In this document: in pieces, positions 37,973-44,311 of the stretch | Numbering within the stretch: the first letter of the stretch is position 1 | Layout of the letters: the number at the start of each line of letters is the position of its first letter | From: a virus | DNA length: 50,866 nt | Strand: one strand, 5' to 3' | IMG/VR virus record: IMGVR_UViG_3300021057_000014 | Span: 1 to 50,866 of that record | Notes under the pieces: model-generated | Told to the model about the DNA's origin: nothing | Seen by the model: the letters and a program-made list of their open reading frames with translations, nothing else | Database searches by the model: none | Translations under genes and position numbers: made by a program

Positions 37973-38176
37973 TCATGGTTGGTCGTACTCCGTTTCGTGG
38001 CGCGCCGCCTTGCGGTCGTCGGCCTCCGCGCAGTCGAGGCACTCGCACAGGCAGTAGCCGTAGGCGTCGGTTCCCGTGCGGCAATCCGTCGTGAGACAAT
38101 GCTCGCGGCACTCGCGCTCTGCGGGCGGGTCGATCTGCGGCTCAAGGCCGCTTGGATTCCAAGGCGTCCAGGTCAT
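37973..38176 (-). CDS. Cys-rich small protein, 67 aa
   Basis: MTWTPWNPSGLEPQIDPPAE then CREHCLTTDCRTGTDAYGYC, LCECLDCAEADDRKAARHET. Eight cysteines in 25 residues suggest one or two metal sites or a small electron-transfer/zinc module. ATG 38176 overlaps the upstream TGA. Function unknown. Confidence 0.65.
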   Translation of the reverse strand: MTWTPWNPSGLEPQIDPPAERECREHCLTTDCRTGTDAYGYCLCECLDCAEADDRKAARHETEYDQP

Positions 38177-38388
38177 CGGGACACCTCCCGCGCCTTGAGC
38201 ATGGCGTCGGCGTAGCGGTATGCCTCGACAGCCGCCTTCTCCGGCCCGAACGCCATCGCCGCGACGTTTAACGCCTTTGCCGCGAAGTAGTCGCGGAGAG
38301 TGAGGTTGCCCTTGTCCCATTCCGTCGTCCCGTCGTCGTGGACGTAGCTGGGCTGAGGGAACGCAGATCCGCCGGTCGCATTGTTCAT
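38173..38388 (-). CDS. Small phage protein with TLRDYFAAKA motif, 71 aa
   Basis: MNNATGGSAFPQPSYVHDDG, then NLTLRDYFAAKALNVAAMAF and EAYRYADAMLKAREVSR. This combination (LTLRDYFAAKA ... YADAMLKAR) is common in small phage proteins of unknown role. Overlaps both neighbours by a few bases. Confidence 0.7.
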   Translation of the reverse strand: MNNATGGSAFPQPSYVHDDGTTEWDKGNLTLRDYFAAKALNVAAMAFGPEKAAVEAYRYADAMLKAREVSR

Positions 38389-38552
38389 TTAAGCACCTCC
38401 TTCGCGGCATCCAGGACGGTGATTGCGTAGAGCTTCGCCTCAAGCGGATCGACGGCGGGATCTTGGTATTTCTCAATGGCCGTCACGAGATCCCGGCAAG
38501 CCTTTCTAAGGAGGGCGATCTCGGCAACGAGAAGGTCGGTTTGCAGCCCCAT
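38385..38552 (-). CDS. Small helical protein, 55 aa
   Basis: MGLQTDLLVAEIALLRKACR, DLVTAIEKYQDPAVDPLEAK, and LYAITVLDAAKEVLK. Entirely helical, probably a coiled coil or helical hairpin. The ATG lies 1 base after the previous stop (TAGCATG) and its stop overlaps the next ATG. Not recognised. Confidence 0.6.
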   Translation of the reverse strand: MGLQTDLLVAEIALLRKACRDLVTAIEKYQDPAVDPLEAKLYAITVLDAAKEVLK

Positions 38553-38553
38553 G

Positions 38554-38841
38554 CTACACCTCCTCATCCTGGCTCGGGTCGTACTGCTTCCCGTAGGGGA
38601 GTTGGAGCGAAGGGGGGCGGGGTCCGACCCCGTAGATGAAGTCGCGGACCTGCTGGGAGTAGATTTCTGCCTGACGGCAGCCGACGCAGATGACGTCAAT
38701 CACCGCCGCCGTAGCGTTGGGGTCCGCAAACCGGACCTGGGCGATGACCTTCTTGCAGTCCCGGCAACGGAGGAAAACATCCCCGTCCCGAGGGTCACAG
38801 GGCATCCGCCCGTGACAAGGACAACCGCTCTCGTATTGCAC
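38554..38841 (-). CDS. Zinc-ribbon-like protein, 95 aa
   Basis: GTG start after GGAGCGCG. CPCHGRMPCDPRDGDVFLRC, RDCKKVIAQVRFADP and VIDVICVGCRQAEIYSQQVR supply several CxC, CxxC and CxxC pairs. Likely two zinc sites. It is the first gene of the early leftward transcript from the promoter at 39107, after a 230-nt leader. Confidence 0.6.
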   Translation of the reverse strand: MQYESGCPCHGRMPCDPRDGDVFLRCRDCKKVIAQVRFADPNATAAVIDVICVGCRQAEIYSQQVRDFIYGVGPRPPSLQLPYGKQYDPSQDEEV

Positions 38842-38876
38842 CGCGCTCCTCCCACAGCGCGCGCGCGTTATACCGG

Positions 38877-38901
38877 CCAGTCGTTACAACGACCGGCCAC
38901 C
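38877..38901. promoter_or_regulatory. Inverted repeat GGCCAGTCGTT/AACGACCGGCC
   Basis: An imperfect palindrome in the untranslated leader between 38842 and 39134. It could be an operator, an RNA hairpin close to the GTG of the zinc-ribbon gene, or part of an attachment site for the nearby integrase. The surrounding stretch has no gene. Confidence 0.4.
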
Positions 38902-39007
38902 GCTACCAGCGCAAACGGGATTGCACCGGGTTGCGGAAGTATTACGCCGAGCGCGCGCCAAAAATGAGAACCCCGTAAGCCGCGCCGAGCCCCATTAAAG
39001 GCAGGTT

Positions 39008-39107
39008 GTGGACAAGCTCCAACGGGACAGCGGCGCGGCTTGCGGCGTTCGTTTCGTTCGTGAGCTTGTCCACGCCCTTAGTATAGCTCGGGTCGGTGTA
39101 AAGTCAA
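39008..39107 (-). promoter_or_regulatory. Early leftward promoter with 5' leader hairpin and DnaA-box-like arms
   Basis: Minus-strand TTGACT (39107-39102), a 16-bp spacer and TATACT (39085-39080) predict a start near 39073. From that base the RNA can form a perfect 12-bp stem: GAGCTTGTCCAC (39062-39073) with GTGGACAAGCTC (39008-39019). Each arm holds TTGTCCAC, and the 39008 arm reads TTGTCCACA, a GC-type DnaA box. It may be a stabilising leader stem, an attenuator or a DnaA target. Confidence 0.65.
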
Positions 39108-39134
39108 GCGCAAAATAAAAAAATGCGGGAGGCT

Positions 39135-39332
39135 CTATTTCATCCGCTTGGCCGCCTCCCTGAGCAGTTCCAGCGCGTGCCGCGCCTCTGCGTAGTGCGC
39201 TCTCTTTTTGCACGTCTCGGAGCAGTACCTTCCCCATTTACGCGCGCTCTCGAAGACCTTCCCGCACGACCCGCATTCCTTTTCCTCCACATTAGGACGA
39301 TACCGCTGACGACGGCTCTTCCTCTTGGTCAT
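39135..39332 (-). CDS. Small zinc-ribbon protein, 65 aa
   Basis: MTKRKSRRQRYRPNVEEKEC, GSCGKVFESARKWGRYCSET, then CKKRAHYAEARHALELLREA. The pattern CGSC...CSETC is the same two-pair ribbon as at 23555 and 33485, with a longer helical tail. A TATACT at 39367-39362 (minus) may be its -10. It lies next to the integrase promoter, so it might regulate it. Confidence 0.6.
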   Translation of the reverse strand: MTKRKSRRQRYRPNVEEKECGSCGKVFESARKWGRYCSETCKKRAHYAEARHALELLREAAKRMK

Positions 39333-39380
39333 AGATCCTACCCCTCCACGAGTGACGAGGAAGTATAACACAAAAAGAAC

Positions 39381-39460
39381 CGGGTGACGCGCATTTTTGT
39401 ATTCGGTGTTTTTCCGAGACACCCCTTGACAGATTTACAAAATTCGGGTAAGACGCATTT
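39381..39460. repeat. Direct repeats flanking the integrase promoter
   Basis: CGGGTGACGCGCATTT (39381-39396) and CGGGTAAGACGCATTT (39445-39460) match at 13 of 16 positions and have the same orientation. They could be binding sites for the recombinase, for an excisionase or for the zinc-ribbon protein. The second overlaps the -10 of the integrase promoter. Confidence 0.4.
39426..39454 (+). promoter_or_regulatory. Integrase promoter
   Basis: TTGACA (39426-39431), a 17-bp spacer and TAAGAC (39449-39454), ending 21 bases before the first ATG of the integrase. Good -35, moderate -10. Overlaps one of the direct repeats, which suggests autoregulation. Confidence 0.6.
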
Positions 39461-39475
39461 CAGAAGAACCGGGGG

Positions 39476-40399
39476 ATGAATAGGGAGAACTGCTGCATGG
39501 ACTCTACCCCGGATGTCAACGCGAAGTTCTACAAGACCTCGACGGAGTTCCTCCTCCACCTGGGGGCGCGCGGGTACTCCAGCGAGACCCTCAGCGGCTA
39601 CCAGTGCGACTTGAGGGAGTTCGGGCGCTACCTGATGGCCCAAGCGACCCCCTTCGATTCCCTCACGGAGCCGGATGTCAACGGCTGGCTCGCCAACATG
39701 AAGGCCGCCAAGATGAGCGCGCGAACCGTCGTCCGGCACGTCGCGTGCGTCAGAAGCTATTACCGATGGGCGGTCAAGAACGGCGTTGTGAAGTCTAACC
39801 CTATGGACTTCATCGAGCGCATCAAGACCCCGAAGCGGCTCCCGAACTTCCTCAACGAGGAGGAAGTTACCCGCCTCATCGCCAGCGCCGAGTCTCGACG
39901 GGATCGGGCCGTCCTGGAACTCCTCTATGCTACCGGCTGCCGGGTGAGCGAGATCGCGGGCCTCAACGTGTCCGACGTCGGAGCCCCCAGCAAGGTCGTC
40001 CGCGTCGTGGGCAAGGGGAACAAGGAGCGCGTCATTCCCTGCAACGACGCCGCCATTGACGCGATCCGCGCCTACCTCCCGGATCGGATGCGGGTTCTGA
40101 ACGCCACCGGACGGCTGAACGAGCGCGCCCTTTTCGTCAACAAGTACGGGTCTCGGCTCAACAGCGAGGTCATCCAGCAGACGGTCTCAAAGGCGGTGGG
40201 CCGGTCCGGGATCGTGAAGCGTGTTACCCCGCACGTCCTCCGTCACACGATGGCAACGCACCTCCTGGAGCATGGGGCAGATATTCGGATCGTGCAGGAA
40301 ATGCTCGGCCACGAGAACGTCGCAACCACGATGTTGTACACGCACGTCACCCCGCAACGGCTCATGACGGAGTATGCCAAGGCCCACCCTCGGGCGTAG
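39476..40399 (+). CDS. Tyrosine recombinase (XerC/XerD-like integrase)
   Basis: A 307-residue protein (or 300 from ATG 39497, which has GGGAG upstream). The N-terminal SAM-like domain has FLLHLGARGYSSETLSGYQC and LREFGRYLMAQATPFDSLTE. The catalytic domain has ELLYATGCRVSEIAGLNVSD (Arg I), VVRVVGKGNKERVIP (Lys), TPHVLRHTMATHLLEHGADI (His-x-x-Arg), QEMLGHENVATTMLYTHVTP (His and the nucleophile Tyr). It could integrate the phage, possibly at a dif-type host site, or resolve genome dimers. The attachment site was not found. Confidence 0.92.
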   Translation: MNRENCCMDSTPDVNAKFYKTSTEFLLHLGARGYSSETLSGYQCDLREFGRYLMAQATPFDSLTEPDVNGWLANMKAAKMSARTVVRHVACVRSYYRWAVKNGVVKSNPMDFIERIKTPKRLPNFLNEEEVTRLIASAESRRDRAVLELLYATGCRVSEIAGLNVSDVGAPSKVVRVVGKGNKERVIPCNDAAIDAIRAYLPDRMRVLNATGRLNERALFVNKYGSRLNSEVIQQTVSKAVGRSGIVKRVTPHVLRHTMATHLLEHGADIRIVQEMLGHENVATTMLYTHVTPQRLMTEYAKAHPRA

Positions 40400-40417
40400 T
40401 ATTTTCACGGTCGAGGG

Positions 40418-40445
40418 TTGCTGAATTTTGAACAGCGCGTATACT
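40418..40445 (+). promoter_or_regulatory. Promoter of the moron-like gene
   Basis: TTGCTG (40418-40423), a 16-bp spacer and TATACT (40440-40445), 22 bases before the ATG at 40468, with AGGGAGAAG as ribosome binding site. It gives this gene its own transcription, independent of the phage lytic operons. Confidence 0.65.
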
Positions 40446-40467
40446 TGGGACGAAAGCGAGGGAGAAG

Positions 40468-41289
40468 ATGAACGCGAACATGACTTGCCCTGCGTGCCAG
40501 GGGGCGCACATGACCGGCCCGTGCCCCCAGTGCGGGAACGGCGCGCCGCCTCCCGCTCCTCCCCCGCCGCCCGCCGTTCCGCCTCCTCAAGTTGCCGTTC
40601 ACGTCCAGGCCCCCAAGCCTCCCCGGTCTCGCCTACCTATTATTCAGAAGTCCGGGGGTATGGGCTGGGTGGCATTCGGGCTCATCGGCGCGGCGGTCGT
40701 TGTCCTCGTCGGGGTCGTCTGGTACATGGAGCATAGCCGTTCCCAGAAGGTCGCTGCCGCGAACGCCGAGGCTGCCCGCGCGCGGGAGGAAGCCGCCGCC
40801 ACCATCAAAGCTTACGAGGCGCGTTTCAACGAGATGGACGCCGAAGGCGCGAAGCTCCGGGTCCAGCTCGGCGAGGCCCTAGAGGGGAACCGCCGCTTCG
40901 CCGCTCAAGCGGAGACGTTGAGCCGGGAAGTCGAGTCGCTCGTCCGGGATAAGGCCGCTGAACAGGCCAACGCCGAGCGGTACAAGGCGCGGGTCGAGGA
41001 GCTGGAGGCGAACGCCGGGAACGTCGCCAAGAACGCCTCGGACGCTATGCGGTTCGAGCGGGACGCCGCCCTCATCTCCGCGAAGAACCTCGCCGTCGAG
41101 AACGAGACGTTGAAGAAGGTGCGTCTAACGATCCACCTGAAAAGCGGAGGGCAACTCTCCGGGCTCGCGCTCATGGACGAAGGGACATCCTACCGGATCT
41201 TCCTCGCCACGGGCGGGGAGACCTCCATTAAAAAGGACATGGTGGAGAAGATCGACTTCCCCAAGCACCAGAAGGCCACCGCGAAATAA
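40468..41289 (+). CDS. Membrane protein with zinc ribbon, coiled coil and C-terminal beta domain (moron candidate)
   Basis: A 273-residue protein. Residues 7-22 form a zinc ribbon (CPACQGAHMTGPCPQC). Residues 26-50 are Pro-rich. Residues about 66-88 are a membrane helix (WVAFGLIGAAVVVLVGVVWY). Residues 90-215 are an Ala/Glu/Arg coiled coil, and the last 50 residues (KKVRLTIHLKSGGQLSGLAL, YRIFLATGGETSIKKDMVEK) look like a small Sm/SH3-type barrel. The ribbon would lie inside and the coiled coil outside the inner membrane. With its own promoter and lying between integrase and the late terminator, it may be expressed in lysogens. Function unknown. Confidence 0.65.
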   Translation: MNANMTCPACQGAHMTGPCPQCGNGAPPPAPPPPPAVPPPQVAVHVQAPKPPRSRLPIIQKSGGMGWVAFGLIGAAVVVLVGVVWYMEHSRSQKVAAANAEAARAREEAAATIKAYEARFNEMDAEGAKLRVQLGEALEGNRRFAAQAETLSREVESLVRDKAAEQANAERYKARVEELEANAGNVAKNASDAMRFERDAALISAKNLAVENETLKKVRLTIHLKSGGQLSGLALMDEGTSYRIFLATGGETSIKKDMVEKIDFPKHQKATAK

Positions 41290-41293
41290 AAAA

Positions 41294-41372
41294 GGCCCCG
41301 ACCCGGTGGGAATGCCGTGAAGCACTCCCACGCCATCGCAATAATAGCGATGGTGCGCCACAGGTCGGGGCC
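41294..41372 (-). terminator. Branched (three-stem) late terminator
   Basis: GGCCCCGACC (41294-41303) and GGTCGGGGCC (41363-41372) form a 10-bp closing stem. On the minus strand it is followed by a T run (41288-41293). Inside are GTGGGA/TCCCAC (41306-41311, 41326-41331) and CCATCGC/GCGATGG (41333-41339, 41347-41353). It stops late transcripts coming from 41489, and perhaps the convergent gene ending at 41289. The inner arms are unusual for a terminator. The rest of 41373-41488 holds no gene. Confidence 0.85.
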
Positions 41373-41488
41373 GTGTGAAGGGAGAAGATTTCCCCGCCGA
41401 ACGGGTACTACGACCCGAATCGCCTGACCGTCAGAGAGGGGGGTCTCCCAATCCTGAACAATGGGAAGGCCCGGCGGGGACTAATTGT

Positions 41489-41755
41489 TTATGGCTTTTT
41501 CTTGTCCTTCATGAACGAGTTCACGCTGGCAAACGTCCCCGCCGCAGCAAGGCCGATCTCCAGCCCCGAGCCCACCGTCGCACCAATCGTCGCTTCCGGG
41601 CGATAGCTGAAGGCGTAGAAGACCCCGAGCGCCATCGCCACGAGGGGGAGGTACTTGTGGCCCGTCTCCGGGAGGAACCGCTTCACCCACTGGACGAGGC
41701 CGACGACGCTCGGGACCGCCCCGCCGCTCAAGACCTCTTGCATATCAATGTTCAT
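41489..41755 (-). CDS. Holin-like membrane protein, 88 aa
   Basis: From ATG 41755, overlapping the upstream TGA (ATGA). MNIDMQEVLSGGAVPSVVGL, QWVKRFLPETGHKYLPLVAM, ALGVFYAFSYRP and GSGLEIGLAAAGTFASVNSF give two membrane helices plus a possible third, with a basic tail (KDKKKP). Size and layout fit small phage holins that open the inner membrane at lysis. It is the last late gene before the terminator. No endolysin gene is evident next to it. Confidence 0.55.
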   Translation of the reverse strand: MNIDMQEVLSGGAVPSVVGLVQWVKRFLPETGHKYLPLVAMALGVFYAFSYRPEATIGATVGSGLEIGLAAAGTFASVNSFMKDKKKP

Positions 41756-42093
41756 GCCATCACCGCTTTCTGCTGCTTCTTGCCCCCGAAGAAGAGCCCC
41801 GCTATCGCCAGGAGGGCCATCACGCCTCCCGCGACGTTGCCGGTAGCGAAGTTGATCCCTGCGCTCGTGGCCGCTTCCAGGGCCTTCTTCCGCTCCTCGG
41901 CCACCTCCGCCGCCACCTCGGTCTCTGCCTCCTCGTAGAGCGCCGCGCGGATCTCGTCCGTCGGCGTCTCGCCGGGATGCTTGAGCTTCCACGCCGCGAG
42001 CTTCTCCGAGAAGCGACTGTTGATCCGTTGGGTGGACGCGCAGCCCACCACGACGGACAACGCCAGAATGACCACTACTGCCAGATGCCTCAT
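41752..42093 (-). CDS. Lipoprotein with C-terminal membrane helix (spanin-like candidate)
   Basis: From ATG 42093, preceded by GGAGGG. MRHLAVVVILALSVVVGCAS is a lipoprotein signal with the lipobox VVGC (Cys 18). A charged helical middle follows (EEAETEVAAEVAEERKKALE), then a second membrane segment (GGVMALLAIAGLFFGGKK). Together with the membrane/coiled-coil protein upstream it may form a spanin-type pair that fuses inner and outer membranes at lysis. A second membrane helix is not typical of o-spanins, so the role is uncertain. Confidence 0.5.
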   Translation of the reverse strand: MRHLAVVVILALSVVVGCASTQRINSRFSEKLAAWKLKHPGETPTDEIRAALYEEAETEVAAEVAEERKKALEAATSAGINFATGNVAGGVMALLAIAGLFFGGKKQQKAVMA

Positions 42094-42104
42094 TCCCAGC
42101 CCTC

Positions 42105-42458
42105 CTATCGTTTGATTTCCCGCTTGATCCACTCGACGTCGCTCTTAAGGGACCGCTGCTCCAGCAGCAGCTCGTTCTGCGCCTTGATCGTCTGAGCCTG
42201 GGTGGCCTTCATCTCGACGACCGCCTCGTGGATGTGGCGCATGGAGGAGTCAATATCCCGGAGGTGCCCGTTTTGCTCGCGCCTCCAGCCGATGAACTCC
42301 CCCTCCTGCCGCTTGAGTCCGGCCTCGGTGTTCTCCAGACGCTCCTTGTACGTGCTGCCAACGAGGCCCGTCACCCCGATGAGCCCCACGAGCAAGACCC
42401 AAATCACTTGTCGCGGATGGATCTTCCGCCAAATCCCGCTCATGCCGTCGTCGCCCAT
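42105..42458 (-). CDS. Membrane-anchored coiled-coil protein, 117 aa (i-spanin or XhlA-like)
   Basis: GGGGAAGAC precedes ATG 42458. MGDDGMSGIWRKIHPRQVIW then a membrane helix VLLVGLIGVTGLVGSTY (residues about 20-37). The rest is a heptad coiled coil (ERLENTEAGLKRQEGEFIGW, HEAVVEMKATQAQTIKAQNE, LEQRSLKSDVEWIKREIKR). The layout fits an inner-membrane spanin subunit or a haemolysin XhlA-like holin partner. It lies upstream of the lipoprotein and holin-like genes. Confidence 0.5.
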   Translation of the reverse strand: MGDDGMSGIWRKIHPRQVIWVLLVGLIGVTGLVGSTYKERLENTEAGLKRQEGEFIGWRREQNGHLRDIDSSMRHIHEAVVEMKATQAQTIKAQNELLLEQRSLKSDVEWIKREIKR

Positions 42459-42468
42459 GTCTTCCCCT

Positions 42469-42891
42469 CTACAGGTCCACGAGGTCGTTGAGCGCCGTCC
42501 GGCCCTTGATCTCGGCGTAGATCCGGCCCGCTACCGTCTGCTGGTAGACCACGCGGCAATACTGCGCGCGCGCCACGTAGATCGGCGTCGTGTAGCTCCG
42601 GTGGTAGTTCGCGCTCCCTTCGAGGAGGATCTGCGCGATAGTCGTCCAGGTGGAGTTATCCGTGGACTTCTGGAGCGAGATGACCGTCCCCGAACTTCCC
42701 ACCGCCGTTCCCGCCGCGAAGTCCGTGATGGCAATGACGTTCCCCTGGTTCTGCGCGCTCGGGTCCGTGATGTCGGCAGCCTGGAAGGATGAAATCAAGA
42801 CCGTATCCGCCGAGGTGCTGCCCGTGGCCGAGGAGCCGAGCTTGTCCAGACGTCCGGGCCAGGAGATCCCCGCAGGAATGGCAATCGCCAT
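42469..42891 (-). CDS. Putative virion protein, 140 aa
   Basis: MAIAIPAGISWPGRLDKLGS, TGSTSADTVLISSFQAADIT, VIAITDFAAGTAVGSSGTVI and NYHRSYTTPIYVARAQYCRV. A beta-sandwich-like, Ser/Thr/Ala-rich protein typical of tail or tip decorations. Located between tail fibre genes and the lysis-like cluster. Not recognised further. Confidence 0.5.
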   Translation of the reverse strand: MAIAIPAGISWPGRLDKLGSSATGSTSADTVLISSFQAADITDPSAQNQGNVIAITDFAAGTAVGSSGTVISLQKSTDNSTWTTIAQILLEGSANYHRSYTTPIYVARAQYCRVVYQQTVAGRIYAEIKGRTALNDLVDL

Positions 42892-42906
42892 GTCAGTATC
42901 CTTTCA

Positions 42907-43119
42907 TCAGAGAGGTACGAGAACAGGTTCCGCCGTCGTGACCCAGGTCCCGTCCTGGGTCTGGACCATCGACGGCTTGGCATAAATCCGACAGTTGTAC
43001 TTCTTCAAGACCTCGGTGATCTCCTGGGTACACGCTTCCCAGCGCCGCTTGGCGTCTGCCTCCCGCGCTTGCCGGGCGAGTTCCTCCAGCTCCTCCGGGG
43101 TCTTCTGCTCGTCGCTCAT
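42907..43119 (-). CDS. Small helical protein, 70 aa
   Basis: GGAGGGAGAAG before ATG 43119. MSDEQKTPEELEELARQARE, ADAKRRWEACTQEITEVLKK, then YNCRIYAKPSMVQTQDGTWV. A helical hairpin followed by a beta strand pair. It might be a fibre chaperone given its place after the tail fibre gene. Function unknown. Confidence 0.6.
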   Translation of the reverse strand: MSDEQKTPEELEELARQAREADAKRRWEACTQEITEVLKKYNCRIYAKPSMVQTQDGTWVTTAEPVLVPL

Positions 43120-43130
43120 TCTTCTCCCTC

Positions 43131-44309
43131 CTAGAAAGCCACCGTGGTCAAGCTCGCGTTCCGCTGGACGGTCGTAGCGTTCACCGCATCCGCGGTGTCC
43201 TGCGCCCACTCCAGGCGGAACGTCCCCGCCGTCGAGGTCTCGATCGTCCCCTCGATCTCCGCGACGTTCGTTCCTCCGAGCGCGCCGGAGGTCACCGCCG
43301 AGCTGAGGGCCGTCACGCGGTCCCACGCGACGTAGGCGTTCGTCGAGAGGTCCGCGATCTTGATATCCGCCTTGAGCGAGGTCACGCCCACCGTTCCGTT
43401 GAGGGCCAAGCGAATGCCCGCCGTCCCCGCCGTCGTCCAGGGAATCCAGAATCGGAATTGATAGTTGGTGCTGGCGGCCAGGGTCAGCGTCAGATGGTTG
43501 TCGGCCTGGAGTGTGGTCGAGTTCGTGACGGACTCGTTGGCCGTCTTGTAGGCGTTCAGCTCCCCGATGTCGCTCGTGAGGGCGACGGTTCCGTCCTGGT
43601 CGGGGAACGTATACGTCCGATCCGCCGTGTTCGTGTGATGGAGCGTCCCCCAGAAACTCACCGCCGACTTGAAGGCGAGATCCCCGTCAGACGTGAACTT
43701 GACCTTATCGAACGCCTCGGCGATGTCGTGGGAGCGGAAGACGAGATCCCAGGTGGTCGTATCGATCCCCCAGGAGTAGCCCTGGGCCACGCCGCCGTTC
43801 GTGAGTTCCGGCGTCCCCGCCCCGAAGTAGACGCCCGGCCCCGCCACGAAATAGCACGTCGATTTCGTGATGCCCGGAGGGGCGAAGGTCGTCGCGTAGT
43901 CCTCCATGCCCACCTCGGGCGGGAGCATGATGAGCCCGCCCTTTGCCGTCCCGCCCCGGTACTTCGCGGTCGGAGGCGTCTGGGTGTAGCTCCAGCCGGG
44001 ACCGGGGTTCCCCGCCGAACTGTAGGCGACGACGCCCCCGCTCGTCCCCTGCGCCCCGTAGCTCTCCAGGCGGATGACGACGGGCGTTTCCGCGTCGTGC
44101 TTCTTCTGCACCCCAGGCGGGAGGAACGGAGCATTCCGGAGGTCCATGTCCCCCTGGTTGAAGTGCTGCGGGCGGAAGATGAGCCCCGGCGTGGCGAATT
44201 CCATCGTTCCCGCCGCGAACGCCTTCCGCTCCCCCTTGGCGGTCGGGTGGATGATTCCCGGCTTAGGCTGGGCCAGGACCGGAGGACGAGTCGGGCGTCG
44301 ATGCGGCAT
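43131..44309 (-). CDS. Tail fibre protein, 392 aa
   Basis: From ATG 44309, directly after the upstream TAG. MPHRRPTRPPVLAQPKPGII and MEFATPGLIFRPQHFNQGDM lead into beta-rich repeats. DRTYTFPDQDGTVALTSDIG at about residues 230-250 is a classic phage fibre motif (YTFPDxxGTVALTSD). The C-terminal domain has TNYQFRFWIPWTTAGTAGIR and GTFRLEWAQDTADAVNATTV. It probably forms a trimeric receptor-binding fibre. It is the last tail gene. Confidence 0.75.
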   Translation of the reverse strand: MPHRRPTRPPVLAQPKPGIIHPTAKGERKAFAAGTMEFATPGLIFRPQHFNQGDMDLRNAPFLPPGVQKKHDAETPVVIRLESYGAQGTSGGVVAYSSAGNPGPGWSYTQTPPTAKYRGGTAKGGLIMLPPEVGMEDYATTFAPPGITKSTCYFVAGPGVYFGAGTPELTNGGVAQGYSWGIDTTTWDLVFRSHDIAEAFDKVKFTSDGDLAFKSAVSFWGTLHHTNTADRTYTFPDQDGTVALTSDIGELNAYKTANESVTNSTTLQADNHLTLTLAASTNYQFRFWIPWTTAGTAGIRLALNGTVGVTSLKADIKIADLSTNAYVAWDRVTALSSAVTSGALGGTNVAEIEGTIETSTAGTFRLEWAQDTADAVNATTVQRNASLTTVAF

Positions 44310-44311
44310 GG

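Noticed and set aside
38995-39237. 80-codon minus-strand frame
   Set aside because: It crosses the strong TTGACT/TATACT promoter and the 12-bp inverted repeat and has no ribosome binding site.
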